From Hyaloscypha bicolor E (lineage: Eukaryota; Ascomycota; Leotiomycetes; Helotiales; Hyaloscyphaceae): a stretch of DNA of 64,000 bases. Both the position numbers and the translations under genes were made by a program. How positions within the stretch are numbered: position 1 is the first letter of the stretch; the number at the start of each line of letters is the position of its first letter. Location: NCBI RefSeq assembly GCF_002865645.1, contig NW_020194667.1:1449762-1513761 (forward strand), read 5' to 3'. The notes beneath the pieces were generated by a model. The model was not told the DNA's origin. It worked only from the letters and a program-made list of their open reading frames with translations, and searched no databases. Positions 23,710-33,500 of the stretch are shown piece by piece.

Positions 23710-24244
23710 CTAAAGTGCAGTCTTGCCACAACCGAGATCGTGGAATAGGAGCAATAAATCGTCCAGGTCCTCCTCGCTTAATAAGTCAACACCACCGTGG
23801 AGTATGTACGCCATTCTCGGTGAATCGGATGTTTTGCCAAACTATGCTGAGAGAAGAGTATTCCACAATTTGCGAGCATCCTCTCTGGCGTCCGTCTTCT
23901 CCTCGTTACCATCTTTGGATAAAAACGCACAGTATTTTGCGTCCGGGGAAGCGATTGGGACGACGGGTTTTCCAACTAAGCTTTTCAAAGAGCGAGTCTC
24001 AGATCCACGATCGAAAAAGAAACAGGCCACGGAAATGTTCTGCCCCATCTTGGTTCCATCTGTTGCCAAGGTCGTCAGTTTTGTCAATTCTTGGAGCAGC
24101 TGATAGCAGCAGTAAGTAAGGGCAGGATTCTCCAGTGCCTGAAGAACCAGAGATACAGAGAAAATGTGTCTTCTGCGATCGATACCAGTCTTTGAAACTT
24201 GCATCGCCCTTCAACCGCGAAAAAGCACCCTCGACGTAGTCAGA
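23710..24244 (-). pseudogene. NACHT/STAND NTPase fragment, frameshifted
   Basis: On the minus strand a frame beginning at about 24244 reads DYVEGAF and KDWYRSQKTHFLCISGSSG, leading to a Walker A-like GSSGTGES. The frame then shifts by one base and continues as LTYCCYQLLQELTKL and VACFFFDRGSETRSL, as expected after a P-loop in fungal NACHT/STAND ATPases. An in-frame TAG at 23842 and another stop at 23710 follow. The invariant Walker A lysine is replaced by glutamate. These lesions, the lack of a start and the lack of downstream repeats mark a broken fragment. Intact relatives act in fungal self/non-self recognition and cell death. Confidence 0.7.
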
Positions 24245-25327
24245 CTAGCTACGAAGCCGAAAGTTAGTCTTTGCCAGTCCGATATATCTCTAAGAGCTGC
24301 GAAGGGGGGATGAAAAATACTGTTTTAGAAACTGTTGCGAGATACCCGAGGCTTTACACAATCTAGCAGGCAGAAAAAGAAATGGTAGGGGTGCCCTTTC
24401 ATCTTCTGTCTATGGCGTTTTAAAGGACTCATTCTCAGCTAACGTGACACCGAATGTCTTTCCAACTTTCTCCAGGGTGTTACCCCTATCCTATTCTTGC
24501 ATAAGACAAGGACCGGGAATAGTGAGCTGATAGTCACGCCTTTTGGAGAAGCCAGTAGCTGAATTGAATGAATGCAAAAAAATACGGCTTGTGGCTGCAT
24601 AGGTGCAACCAACGTGATTTGCCCGTTTTCAAGTGCTTTGAGACAGCTTGATACTTCCGGCGGCTTCTTCCTCTTCGATGCATGCAATGCACTAACCATG
24701 CAGATCAGGATCAACCATTGGTCAAGGCTAGTTGACTTTCGAACCCTTGGATGTCACTACCGCACTAGCTGCCGCGGACCTGAAGACCGAGTCCACACGA
24801 AGCCACCTCTTGGCTACACAGAAAGACTGTCCTACACACACAAAACACAAAAGGAGAAAGTGAGGGTGGGGTTAGTGATAAAGCGGGGTCTGCCAAACAT
24901 GGCCAGAGACCTGGCGAGGTTGAGTGACGCGGTTGATAGTTTTGAGGGGTAGCTAATAGGACGGATCTATAGGCAGCACTGGGTAGTGAGCTGTTCGTTG
25001 ATACAAACTAAACGAGCAAAGAGATTTGATGGTGGAGAGGAGGGTTTTGGCCATGAACCTTCCGCTCGACTAAATGGTCAAGAGTGTGCCTCTTTTAATT
25101 CTCAATGCTTGGTAATTATTGGTACAGTACATTGCCCTAGTCTATGCCTTGTCCCAAGCGAGGCTAAGCCGAGAAAGAGGCGAGAAAGAAGGTAGGAATT
25201 TAACGAAGCAATCTGACTTAATAGTGAAGAGAATGTACAGCCTTTTCGAGGCGTAAAATATTTGATTGAGCTGAGAAGTATGAGCGTGTCACTATGCCTT
25301 GACCCTTAAGCCTGCTATGGATTTGCA
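24245..25327. other. Intergenic, no supported gene
   Basis: Overlapping frames at 24439-24714 (-) and 24572-24952 (+) have no recognisable motif. Part of the region may be further decayed sequence linked to the STAND fragment, but I cannot show this. Confidence 0.45.
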
Positions 25328-26274
25328 TCAAATATTCCTCTCCCTGTACTCCAAGCTGGCATAAATGTCCTCATAAATGCAATGACACTTCGCCTCCTTG
25401 CAGCCACACATCATCCTGGCTCCCACAGCTCTGAAAGCATTCCAACCAACCACTCCTTCACCTCCCGTCCTGAGATTCTTGACTTTGACCAGGTTGGTTG
25501 TCGAGCAGTCTTTCCGGAAGTGCTGAAGTACCTTGACTTTGTCGCCCACTTCAGTCAACAAGATCGAGCCCATGTCTGACTGGTACCAAGGTTTCTGCTT
25601 GACGGTGAGAATTGCACCGATAGACTGGCCTTCGCGAGTATCGGGACTGGCGCTTTCAGCGTTGAAGTCCGCCTCGTTAACGTTGTCGCAATTGTACCGA
25701 TTGTGAGGGCAGCGGTCCTGTTCCAATCGCACTCGTCAGCTCCAAATCAGTTTCAATGGGCAATTTGACGAACATAGAACTCCTCCTCGCTCTCATAGAT
25801 GCAACGGCAATGGCCCTTGAAGCAAATGCACTTCCCAAAGTACGGCACAGGGAAGAAGTTGGCCCATGGAATACAACTTGCAAGGAAACCGCGGAGGTTC
25901 TTGACGATAACCAGCTTCCCTGCATCGAAACGCAGAACCATGACATGATCTCCGACTTGGGGTTGGAGGTCATCCTCATCTTGTGCACTGCAGTTGGTAA
26001 TGGATTTGATGGCCATGATAGCTCCTTCTTGCTGGCCTTCGAGGGTCGATGGGTCCGAGGTGACGACGGATGAGATGCACTTCTGGCAGATCTCTGGATT
26101 GATTTCAGAGCCAAGGCTTGAGATCGAATCGGAATCGTCTCCCTGAGAGGGGCTTGATTCGTTTTCGGCCTGCATGGTTTGTTCTGAATGCGATCTCTTG
26201 CTGAAAAGCTTGTGGAGAGATTGGAATCTTAAGTAGGCTGTAGACCAAGAACGACGATGAGTCTTGAGAGCCAT
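25328..26274 (-). CDS. Protein with two related SH3-like segments, 296 aa
   Basis: Two frames join through a 56-nt intron (25718-25773, GTTCGT...GAACAG, branch GCTGAC): exon 26274-25774 (167 codons) and exon 25717-25328. The donor GTTCGT is unusual but keeps the frame. The two halves carry similar patterns: VGDHVMVLRFDAGKLVIVKN, ending CICFKGHCRCIYESEEEF, and VGDKVKVLQHF with LVKVKNLRTGGEGVVGWNAF, ending CGCKEAKCHCIYEDIY. The GD-x-V-x-VL, KNLR-G and W-x-x-F pattern resembles SH3 beta strands. A Cys-rich C-x-C...C-x-CIYE tail is present in both. The protein looks like an internal duplication. The N-terminal 70 residues are Ser/Asp-rich linker. The cellular role is unknown. Confidence 0.7.
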
Positions 26275-27365
26275 TGAGAAAGAAGCATAAAAGCTTTTTG
26301 AAGCTAGTTGTGCAGAACTGTTGGCATGAACTCTCTTACTTCTTTATACACTTACAAGACACCGCAAAGAAGGAGCGAGAATCTTGATTGCTGTCTCAAG
26401 TTTGCGGAAGGGGAACTATGAATGAATCTTTGTAGACGGCCGGCAGTGGAAAATGTTTGGAAAAAACATGCAGCGACCCTGTCCATTTTCCCAAAGCATT
26501 TTTCTCTTCCATTGAAACTTTAAGGATTCTATGGAAACCCATAGTTGGTCACTTGTATGAGATCTGAGGTTGAAAGAGGACCTTGAAAGGAAATGTGGAG
26601 GTTCACACTGGCGCGATGTTTGTAACCGGAACCAAATCGTGACTTCTAGGTGTCGAAAGTCTAATCCGGACGTGGGAAGCAGAAGCAAGCATCTCTATAG
26701 TATAATAATCCACGTGACGGGTACAAAACAGAATGTAAATTGTTTGGCTTTGGGTTTGAGTCCAGGAAGCCAAGAGCAAACTTCAAATAGTGCTTCCCAC
26801 CTTGAAAACGCTTGAACGCTTTTGAACTTCTTTTATAGCACTTGCCAGACAAGAATTTGTTCCTGCCATTGGAGATATTGAACCCTGCAGTACTGACAAT
26901 CTTTTTTCTGGCAAGTTGAGGAAGATTGAGCTCTCAAGCCTTATGTTCGGTCGGACTCGCCGCACTCGAATTGAACCCATGTGAACGAGAACATATATTA
27001 CTGCTTCAGCGATCATTATCTCGAGAGCCTATTGGGCATCAAAACGCGTTCGATTTTATTCTCGCTTCTCTGATTCGGTTTCTCTTTCAGCCGCGGAGCT
27101 GTACTGAGCACGTGAGTGGGATCTGCGCCTCTCAGTCGGGGGCCTGTGGCCCTGAGCTTTTTATCCCAGAAGAAATGATTGAGCTCCAAGATCAGACCTC
27201 AAGAAACTGCTTCACAGACTGTCTTGATTCTCTACCGCCTAGCGTTGAAAGATTTCAGGACCGAAATGAAGTCAAGAGAATGGCGAGTCAAGGGAAGGGG
27301 TTTGGGTTGGTGAAGCCCCTGGCTTCTAATAGTCGGACTTGACGTCGCGCTAAAGGGGCCCTTCC
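26275..27365. other. Intergenic region
   Basis: This is the promoter side of the SH3-like gene, followed by sequence with only a non-ATG frame at 26926-27342 (+, 138 residues) that I do not recognise. No convincing gene was found. Confidence 0.45.
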
Positions 27366-27370
27366 CTTTA

Positions 27371-27807
27371 GTCGGGGAAAGCGAGTTGTCCCGTTTCGGC
27401 CTTTTTTGCCTTCTAAAAAACAATATTAGGAACTAGCAATAGAAAATCTAATTAATACGTTTTATTTGCGATCTCATAGTTACCTATCGCATACTTAAAG
27501 GCTAAAGTTTTAAGTAAAAGAATAAAAAATTATAATTAAGCAAAAGTCGTAGGTCTAATACTCGCGAAACGGTCGCGAACAAATAATTCTTACGATTTTT
27601 GTATTCCTTGCGATTTTATTATTAAAACCTTAATAACTCTTTACCCACATCTTTTTTTAAGATTTAGAGAATCATATCTAGTTTATAAGGCTTGTATTTT
27701 TAATTCTATTATCTAGAATTATTTAAAAAGGTTAAGGTTTCAAGTTATTAAGGATTTTATTTGGTACGGGACATCTCGCTTTCCCGGGACAACTCGCTTT
27801 CCCCGAC
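27371..27807. mobile_element. MITE-like element with TA target duplication
   Basis: GTCGGGGAAAGCGAGTTGTC (27371 on, 23-bp arm to 27393) is matched by an exact reverse complement at 27785-27807. Each arm is flanked by TA (27369-27370 and 27808-27809), and the symmetry continues to CTTTA/TAAAG, giving 28-bp arms (27366-27393 and 27785-27812). A second partial copy of the right arm (GGGACATCTCGCTTTC) lies just inside the right end. The 437-bp interior is AT-rich, noncoding and RIP-like. TA flanks fit the Tc1/mariner-pogo group, so this is probably a non-autonomous derivative. Confidence 0.8.
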
Positions 27808-27895
27808 TAAAGCGTTGTTGAGGAGACGGGGAGGGAGCCATAGGCGGGTGACGTATAGCAAAGGCGTGCTAGGTGCCGCTCGATTCTCAAGTGAT

Positions 27896-28115
27896 GTGTA
27901 AACACCAAGTAGTGTGCAGAAACCAAGTAGTGTGTGAACAACAAGTAGTGTGTGAAAACCAAGAGGTGTGTGTGTAAACACCAAGTAGTGTGCAGAAACC
28001 AAGTAGTGTGTGAACAACAAGTAGTGTGTGAAAACCAAGAGGTGTGTAAACACCAACTAGTGTGCAAAAACCAATTGGTGTGTAGAAACCAAGTGGTGTG
28101 TAGAAACCAACGTGT
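27896..28115. repeat. Minisatellite with 18-20 bp units and 76-bp higher-order repeat
   Basis: Units of the form ACCAAGTAGTGTGTGAAA repeat about eleven times with small changes. A 75-bp block at 27896-27970 recurs without a mismatch at 27972-28046 (period 76). The end of the array has diverged units. Frames through it encode repeated HTTWFL-like hexapeptides, but the frame changes within the array, so it is treated as noncoding. Confidence 0.85.
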
Positions 28116-28247
28116 AAGGTCATCTCGCCTCGCTTTTTGGATGGTCTCCATCAGGATGACCCCTTACCCTTCATTTAGTGGGCCCGTTGGACGTCACCGA
28201 TCACCGACGCGGTCGATAGCATGTGACCTCGGGTAATCACTTCAAAA

Positions 28248-28496
28248 TGTTGAAATTAGGGGCCTGAGGCCCCTAATAGGCTTAGTAAGCCCTGTGAGGC
28301 TAAATCGGTTCAGCTGAGGTTGAATGGTTCAGTATAAGGCTCTCTGGTTTAGGGGTTTAGTGCATGTGACTTAGGGGGTTCAGGGCTATATATACGGTCT
28401 ACTTACCACTGTAGAACAGCAGTCAATTCAGTACGTTTTACTTGGTTTACATTGCAAGCACGTGACCCTAGCTATATTGCTTTAGCTAGTTCAACA
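28248..28496. mobile_element. Solo LTR, 249 bp, with CAAAA target duplication
   Basis: The segment starts TGTTGAA and ends TTCAACA, the inverted TG...CA ends of an LTR. It is flanked by CAAAA at 28243-28247 and again at 28497-28501, a 5-bp target duplication. It contains a TATA-like CTATATATAC (28386-28395). A 10-bp hairpin (ATTAGGGGCC / GGCCCCTAAT, 28255-28277) lies near its left end. No internal retrotransposon sequence is attached, so it is a solo LTR left by recombination. It is hardly RIP-mutated and differs from the LTRs further right. Confidence 0.85.
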
Positions 28497-28501
28497 CAAA
28501 A

Positions 28502-29506
28502 CTTGTGGAATCCTTCGCAAAGCCTAACTTGGTTGCACAACCTCACCAACGCCAAGGCCAATCTCACAGGCTGAACTCAGGGGCTGCAACCTCATGAGCC
28601 ACAACGTTTGCGCTGCTGTGAAGAGTTGCGTAACCGTGAATGCTGCGTTGAGTACAGTACAGTAGATGCCTAGCAGCGCTACCGCATCGTTTTTGAGAGG
28701 TGAGCCGGAGATAGCCATCTCCATTCTAGGCTAAGCGAGGTACAAAGAGTCAGTATATATCTAGAGCTCTTTAACAATTATATTATAAGGCAATATTTTA
28801 TTTTGAATGGGATCAAACCGACTATCTCTCACCGCGACATATATAGGTGGCGTTGAGCTAGAATTAACCATCGTTAAGTCAATGGCGATAGTTATGCGAT
28901 ATAGGCTTTCCAGGTACCGCACGACCCAAGCCCACTGTATTGGCTATCATGGATTCACGCAGGGCTAAGCTACCCGCCAAGGGAGATCACTATGTGGAGG
29001 ACGATCAGCTCGCATCTGAAAGAGGTAGTATTTACTCTAGAGGTTTCTTGAACTTGAGGGATTTGGAATTATTAATCCCACAGACATTTGCAGGTTTGGA
29101 GTTACCTGGGACCACTACTCCCAGGAGCACGTACTGACCCAAAGCCCTATAAAGTCTTTGCTGGGCGCCCAGAAATGGCTTCTTAATTGACTTCCATAAT
29201 GAGCTTAATAACTGGGTGCCGGAAAGTGCCTCGGCCCCCTCAGCTCCCTTTGAAAGGGCATAGCCAGAACCGGCTTGAGCAAGAAATGGCTGCGGACAGC
29301 CAGAAGTGGCCGTAATTTCTTAAGGTTATGACGTATACTCACGCATAGATAGAATGCCGTAATAACAGTAACCCGCTATAGCCTGCATATCTGATACCTC
29401 CAATCATGATTCCCCCGCTTCGGCACAAGAGCCTTAGCACGACTTTAATCCTCGACGTGATACTATATAGCAAAAGTTCTCTTGCGCTCGCGTTAATAAA
29501 GCACGA
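28502..29506. other. Intergenic, no supported gene
   Basis: This is mixed-composition sequence with a 65-codon plus-strand frame at 28940-29137 that I do not recognise. Nothing else can be supported. Confidence 0.45.
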
Positions 29507-29890
29507 TTACGTATTCGCATATAGTATTAAATATCCAGGAACCTCAAAACTTCCATCTCCCGCTGCCTTGCCAAGGACAATCTTATTATCGATCAAGAAG
29601 ATTGACTTCCTGTACGTAGGACAGCCACCCGTCTCGAAAACAGACTTGGCCAAATAGTCCTCGTGTGCCCAAGAGAGACATTTACAGCGGAGTGTCATTA
29701 TCTCCTCCCTAACCTCCCAATCTCGCAGGCAGATGTAGCATGATTCGACGAGCATATTGTCGTCGATATTCTTGCGGTGGACGGCGGTGTTAGATAATTG
29801 GGTAATGCTATCGCGATAGTCTCTGCGTAATGCGCTGGCGTCAAAGACGATGCCTTCTATCCCTATAAATTCAATGTCGAAGCGAACTGA
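29507..29890 (-). pseudogene. RING-finger protein relic
   Basis: The minus-strand frame reads ESCYICLRDWEVREEIMTLR, then a C-x-C...AHED stretch and GGCPTYRKS, a RING zinc-finger pattern. Two cysteines that should bind zinc are now tyrosine (AHEDY and CPTY). Each fits a G-to-A change of a TGC or TGT codon, as RIP produces. The frame stays open upstream of the ATG at 29755 to about 29890 with no start codon, so the 5' end is missing. Intact relatives are E3 ubiquitin ligases; this copy is unlikely to bind zinc properly. Confidence 0.6.
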
Positions 29891-30589
29891 ATGACGGGGA
29901 TCGGGGGGGAAAGGAAGGAGGCGAAGAATGAGAAGGTCAGACGGCTGTTAGAGAACGGGATCCAGTATTCTCTGCGAGGCTTTCTCGATTCGACGCCCCT
30001 ATTACAAGCTGCGGGGAATGGCCAGCGGAAGAACATACGTCTGCTACTGGATCGTAGTGCTTCTATATCGGAACAGGACGGATTATAACGAACGGCATTA
30101 CATTTTATATTAGCAGGTGGGCATATAGAGGCAGCAGACGAGCTTCTCTTATACGGGGCGGATATATCTCCTATTAATAAGAAGCGGAAAACATTCCTAT
30201 ACTTGGCAGTACTAAGCAGGTCTACGGAGATAGTAGTAATACTTTTGGATAAAGGAGCTATAACCTCTGCTCGGGACTTTAAAAGAAGTACGGCATTATA
30301 TATAGCGGCTAATTAAGGCTATTAAGAGATAATTAACCTGCTAATTAACCATAGAACTAAAGTAGGGTTAGTAGATAAGCTAGGCCAGATACTATTATAC
30401 CGTTCTGCCCGCTTGGGATAGGGAGTAGTAACTAAACTCTTAATTAATAGAGAGTTAATAGTAATAACAGAGAATAATAATAGACATATAGCATATAATT
30501 TGGCTAAAGGTTCAGACCATATAATTAGGGCTCTTAATATTAAAGAGCCGGATTTTTATATATATAAAGATTATATAATTCTGCTCTAG
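29891..30589 (+). pseudogene. Ankyrin-repeat protein relic, RIP-mutated
   Basis: One plus-strand frame from the ATG at 29891 to a stop at 30587-30589 keeps ankyrin spacing throughout: TPLLQAAGNGQRKNIRLLLD, then RTALHFILAGGHIEAADELL, then a further repeat ending VVILLDKGA, and at least two weaker repeats. Four internal stops interrupt it, at 30086 (TAA) and then three TAA/TAG codons. All can arise from CAA, CAG, CGA or TGG by C-to-T or G-to-A. AT content rises along the gene, so the relic spans the border of the RIP block. An in-frame TGA lies immediately before the ATG. Confidence 0.75.
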
Positions 30590-33500
30590 TTTAGGAGAAA
30601 ACTCTCTTATTAAGTCTTAGAACTAGTTCTTTACTATTTCCTTTCTTTATATATTCTGGTCCTTTATTAGAGCTAAAGTATTAGTATATAAAACCCTTCT
30701 TTTTTAGTTTATATTACTAAATACATTATTTTATTCTAATTATATAGTATTATTATATTTATATTCCCTTAACCAAATTAGTAACTAATATATATATTTA
30801 GTTCTCTATATCTTTAAAACTCTCTTCTAGTAATTAGTATATTTTGAAATCTAGGAATTCTAATAACTTAGTAATTAACCTGCTATTCTGGGCTTCTATT
30901 TTCCCAATAATAATTATTATTATATATTAGTAGTTCTTTTAGGCCCAGAAGAAAATATTAAGGCTCTTTTCTATTAATACCCATAGGCCTTTATTACTAA
31001 GGTACTTGAACTATATAAGCCTATACTATTTCCGGCTCTATAAATCAGGTTCTTTATTAGAGATTATATTTACTAAATTAAATACTAAATTAGTTTAATA
31101 TTTCCTATATATAAAAAGGAAATCTTATAGGTAACTTCTTTAAATAATTCACTAAAGCCTTTCTTAGACCTTATTACTAATAGCTTCCCGAATATAGGTT
31201 TATTAATTACGGGCTCGGTATATTCGAGAGTTATACTTAAAGTTATATTTAATAAAGTCGATTTAGTATTAGTTATATAAGTATAGTTATGAAATAAGTA
31301 TAATATAGTAGAAAGATTTTAAGTAAGAGTAAGACCCGAATAAAACATTAAACTAATAAGAAAGAAATAGCTAAAATAGCTAGTAATACCAGAAAAAAGA
31401 CTTATATTTATAATAGTTCGAAAGATATAGCCTCTATAAATAGCCCTTTTACTAAATACTTCTCCTAAGAAATACTATATAGGACTAGACTAGGCAAATC
31501 ATATTCCTATAATATTTATAAGTTATAAATATAAAATTAGTTACTATATTAACTAGATACTATAATTCCTTAATATATCCTATAGCTCAAAAGTAATTAA
31601 AACCTAAATACAGGAAAATAAAAGTAATAAATAATATTAGTATATAGCCTACTTCTGCTTCTCTAATTCTCAAATACCCTAGTCCCGGCTAGAAATAACT
31701 ATATATAGCTTTTATTACTCCTATACTATTAATATTATATTTAAAATTCTTACTAGATTTAATTACAAATTCTAGATAAAATATAATTACTTGAGCTTCT
31801 TTCTAGAAAATTAAAACATGAGCTATAAAAATAAGATTTTTAATCTAGAGTTATATAAAAATAAGTATTCTATTTCTAGATATAAATAAAAAAATAACCT
31901 TATCTTATAACTATTTAATAACTTCTTTACTAGAGATTTAAAATAGCTATAGCTATATACTAATAGGCCTTAAAATATTATAGCCTTTCCTAGAAAATAG
32001 TATTATATCTCTTTTCTCTATTTTAGGCCTAAACTATTATACTTAATCTTAAAATATATTTTACTTATAATAGTATTATTAATCTACTTTACTTAATTAG
32101 TTATAAAGAATATAATTTCTTAATAATATTCTAAGGTTTATAAGAATATATAAATAAGAATATTCTAGTTAATATTACTAATTAAGTATTATTTAAGGAA
32201 AATATTTATCTTATTAAAAAGAAAGAATATATTCTATTTTAAAGTATACTTAAATATAAAAGAGAGTTATTCTTTGAGTTCTTTAGTAGTTCTGTCTAGC
32301 TTACTAGTAGAAACCTATAAAGTTATAAAAAGACGAGATTATTAATATATAAAAGATATATTATATAAAGTAATATTTAAAAATACTCGAATAAGACCTT
32401 AGTAATTAAGGTTTTGCCTATACCTAGCGGCCTACTAATATATATAATTAGTAATATTAAACTTTAATAAAGATTAGTTATTATATTATAAAAGTATATT
32501 AAACTCTAGCCCTTTTCCTATAATAAAGTTATTAAAGGAAAAGAACTTACTTAATATCCGCTTTATATAAGCTTTAAAAAGAGTATAAATAGCTTCCTTT
32601 TTCTTTTAGGAAATCTAAAAATAAGAAAGAATCTCGAGTAGCTATTTAATATCTCTAATATTCTTAATTATAAACTTGGCTATATTAAATACTTTAGCTA
32701 GGCAGGACTTCGGACTTCTTTCTAGAAAAGATAAGGCTTTTATTTTATAGTTTATTTCTAAGGCTAAATTCTAGTATAATTAGACTTTAGATAAAAACCT
32801 TATTTCTTTTTATATTTAATAATTCTATTCTATTACTTTTAACTATATTAAATAACTTTTTAGAATTATTATCTGAGCTAAAAATAGCCTAGCTAGAAAT
32901 TAATAAACTTTCTTTATTAGACTCTTTAATACTTACTCTAATATTGTTCGAATTAGTCTTTTGGAAATAAGCTATATTAATTATAATCCGGCTATTAATA
33001 AATAGCTTAATAAGATAGTTCTTCTTTATATAAAAGGCTATTTCTTAGTATTAGTAATAGTAAATACTTAGAAGAAAAAGAAATTTTCGATTATACTTAT
33101 TTAGATAAGCTCTTATCTTATTTGCTTTCTAATAATATAAAAAAAGAAAAACTTTAATAAAATTAATTTTCCTTATTTTATTGAATTTCTTAATTTAAAG
33201 TATAATTAAGACCTCGCCAAATACTTTTCTATTTGAGTCGAGATAATAATACCTTATATAAAAGTAATTTACTTTATTTATCTATTTTCTCTTTTTACTA
33301 AAATTATACTTAATATATCTTGGCTTTCCTATATTAATACAAGTTATATATATAACTATATTTGGCTTAAAAAAGGCCCAGAAAAGATTATATATAATTA
33401 TATATTTTTTAAGAAATATAATAAGGTATTTAGTAATAAATTTATAGGTTTTCTTAATAAAATCAAGTAATAAATTAAGATACTAAAATATTAAATTATT

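Noticed and set aside
26926..27342. 138-residue plus-strand frame
   Set aside because: It starts at a non-ATG codon, has no recognised motif, and no intron was found to give it a start.
27896..28115. Direct-repeat array resembling CRISPR
   Set aside because: Units are contiguous with no unique spacers, and the context is fungal.
27807..28151. 114-residue minus-strand frame with HTTWFL repeats
   Set aside because: It is the translation of a minisatellite; the frame shifts within the array and similar frames exist in parallel.
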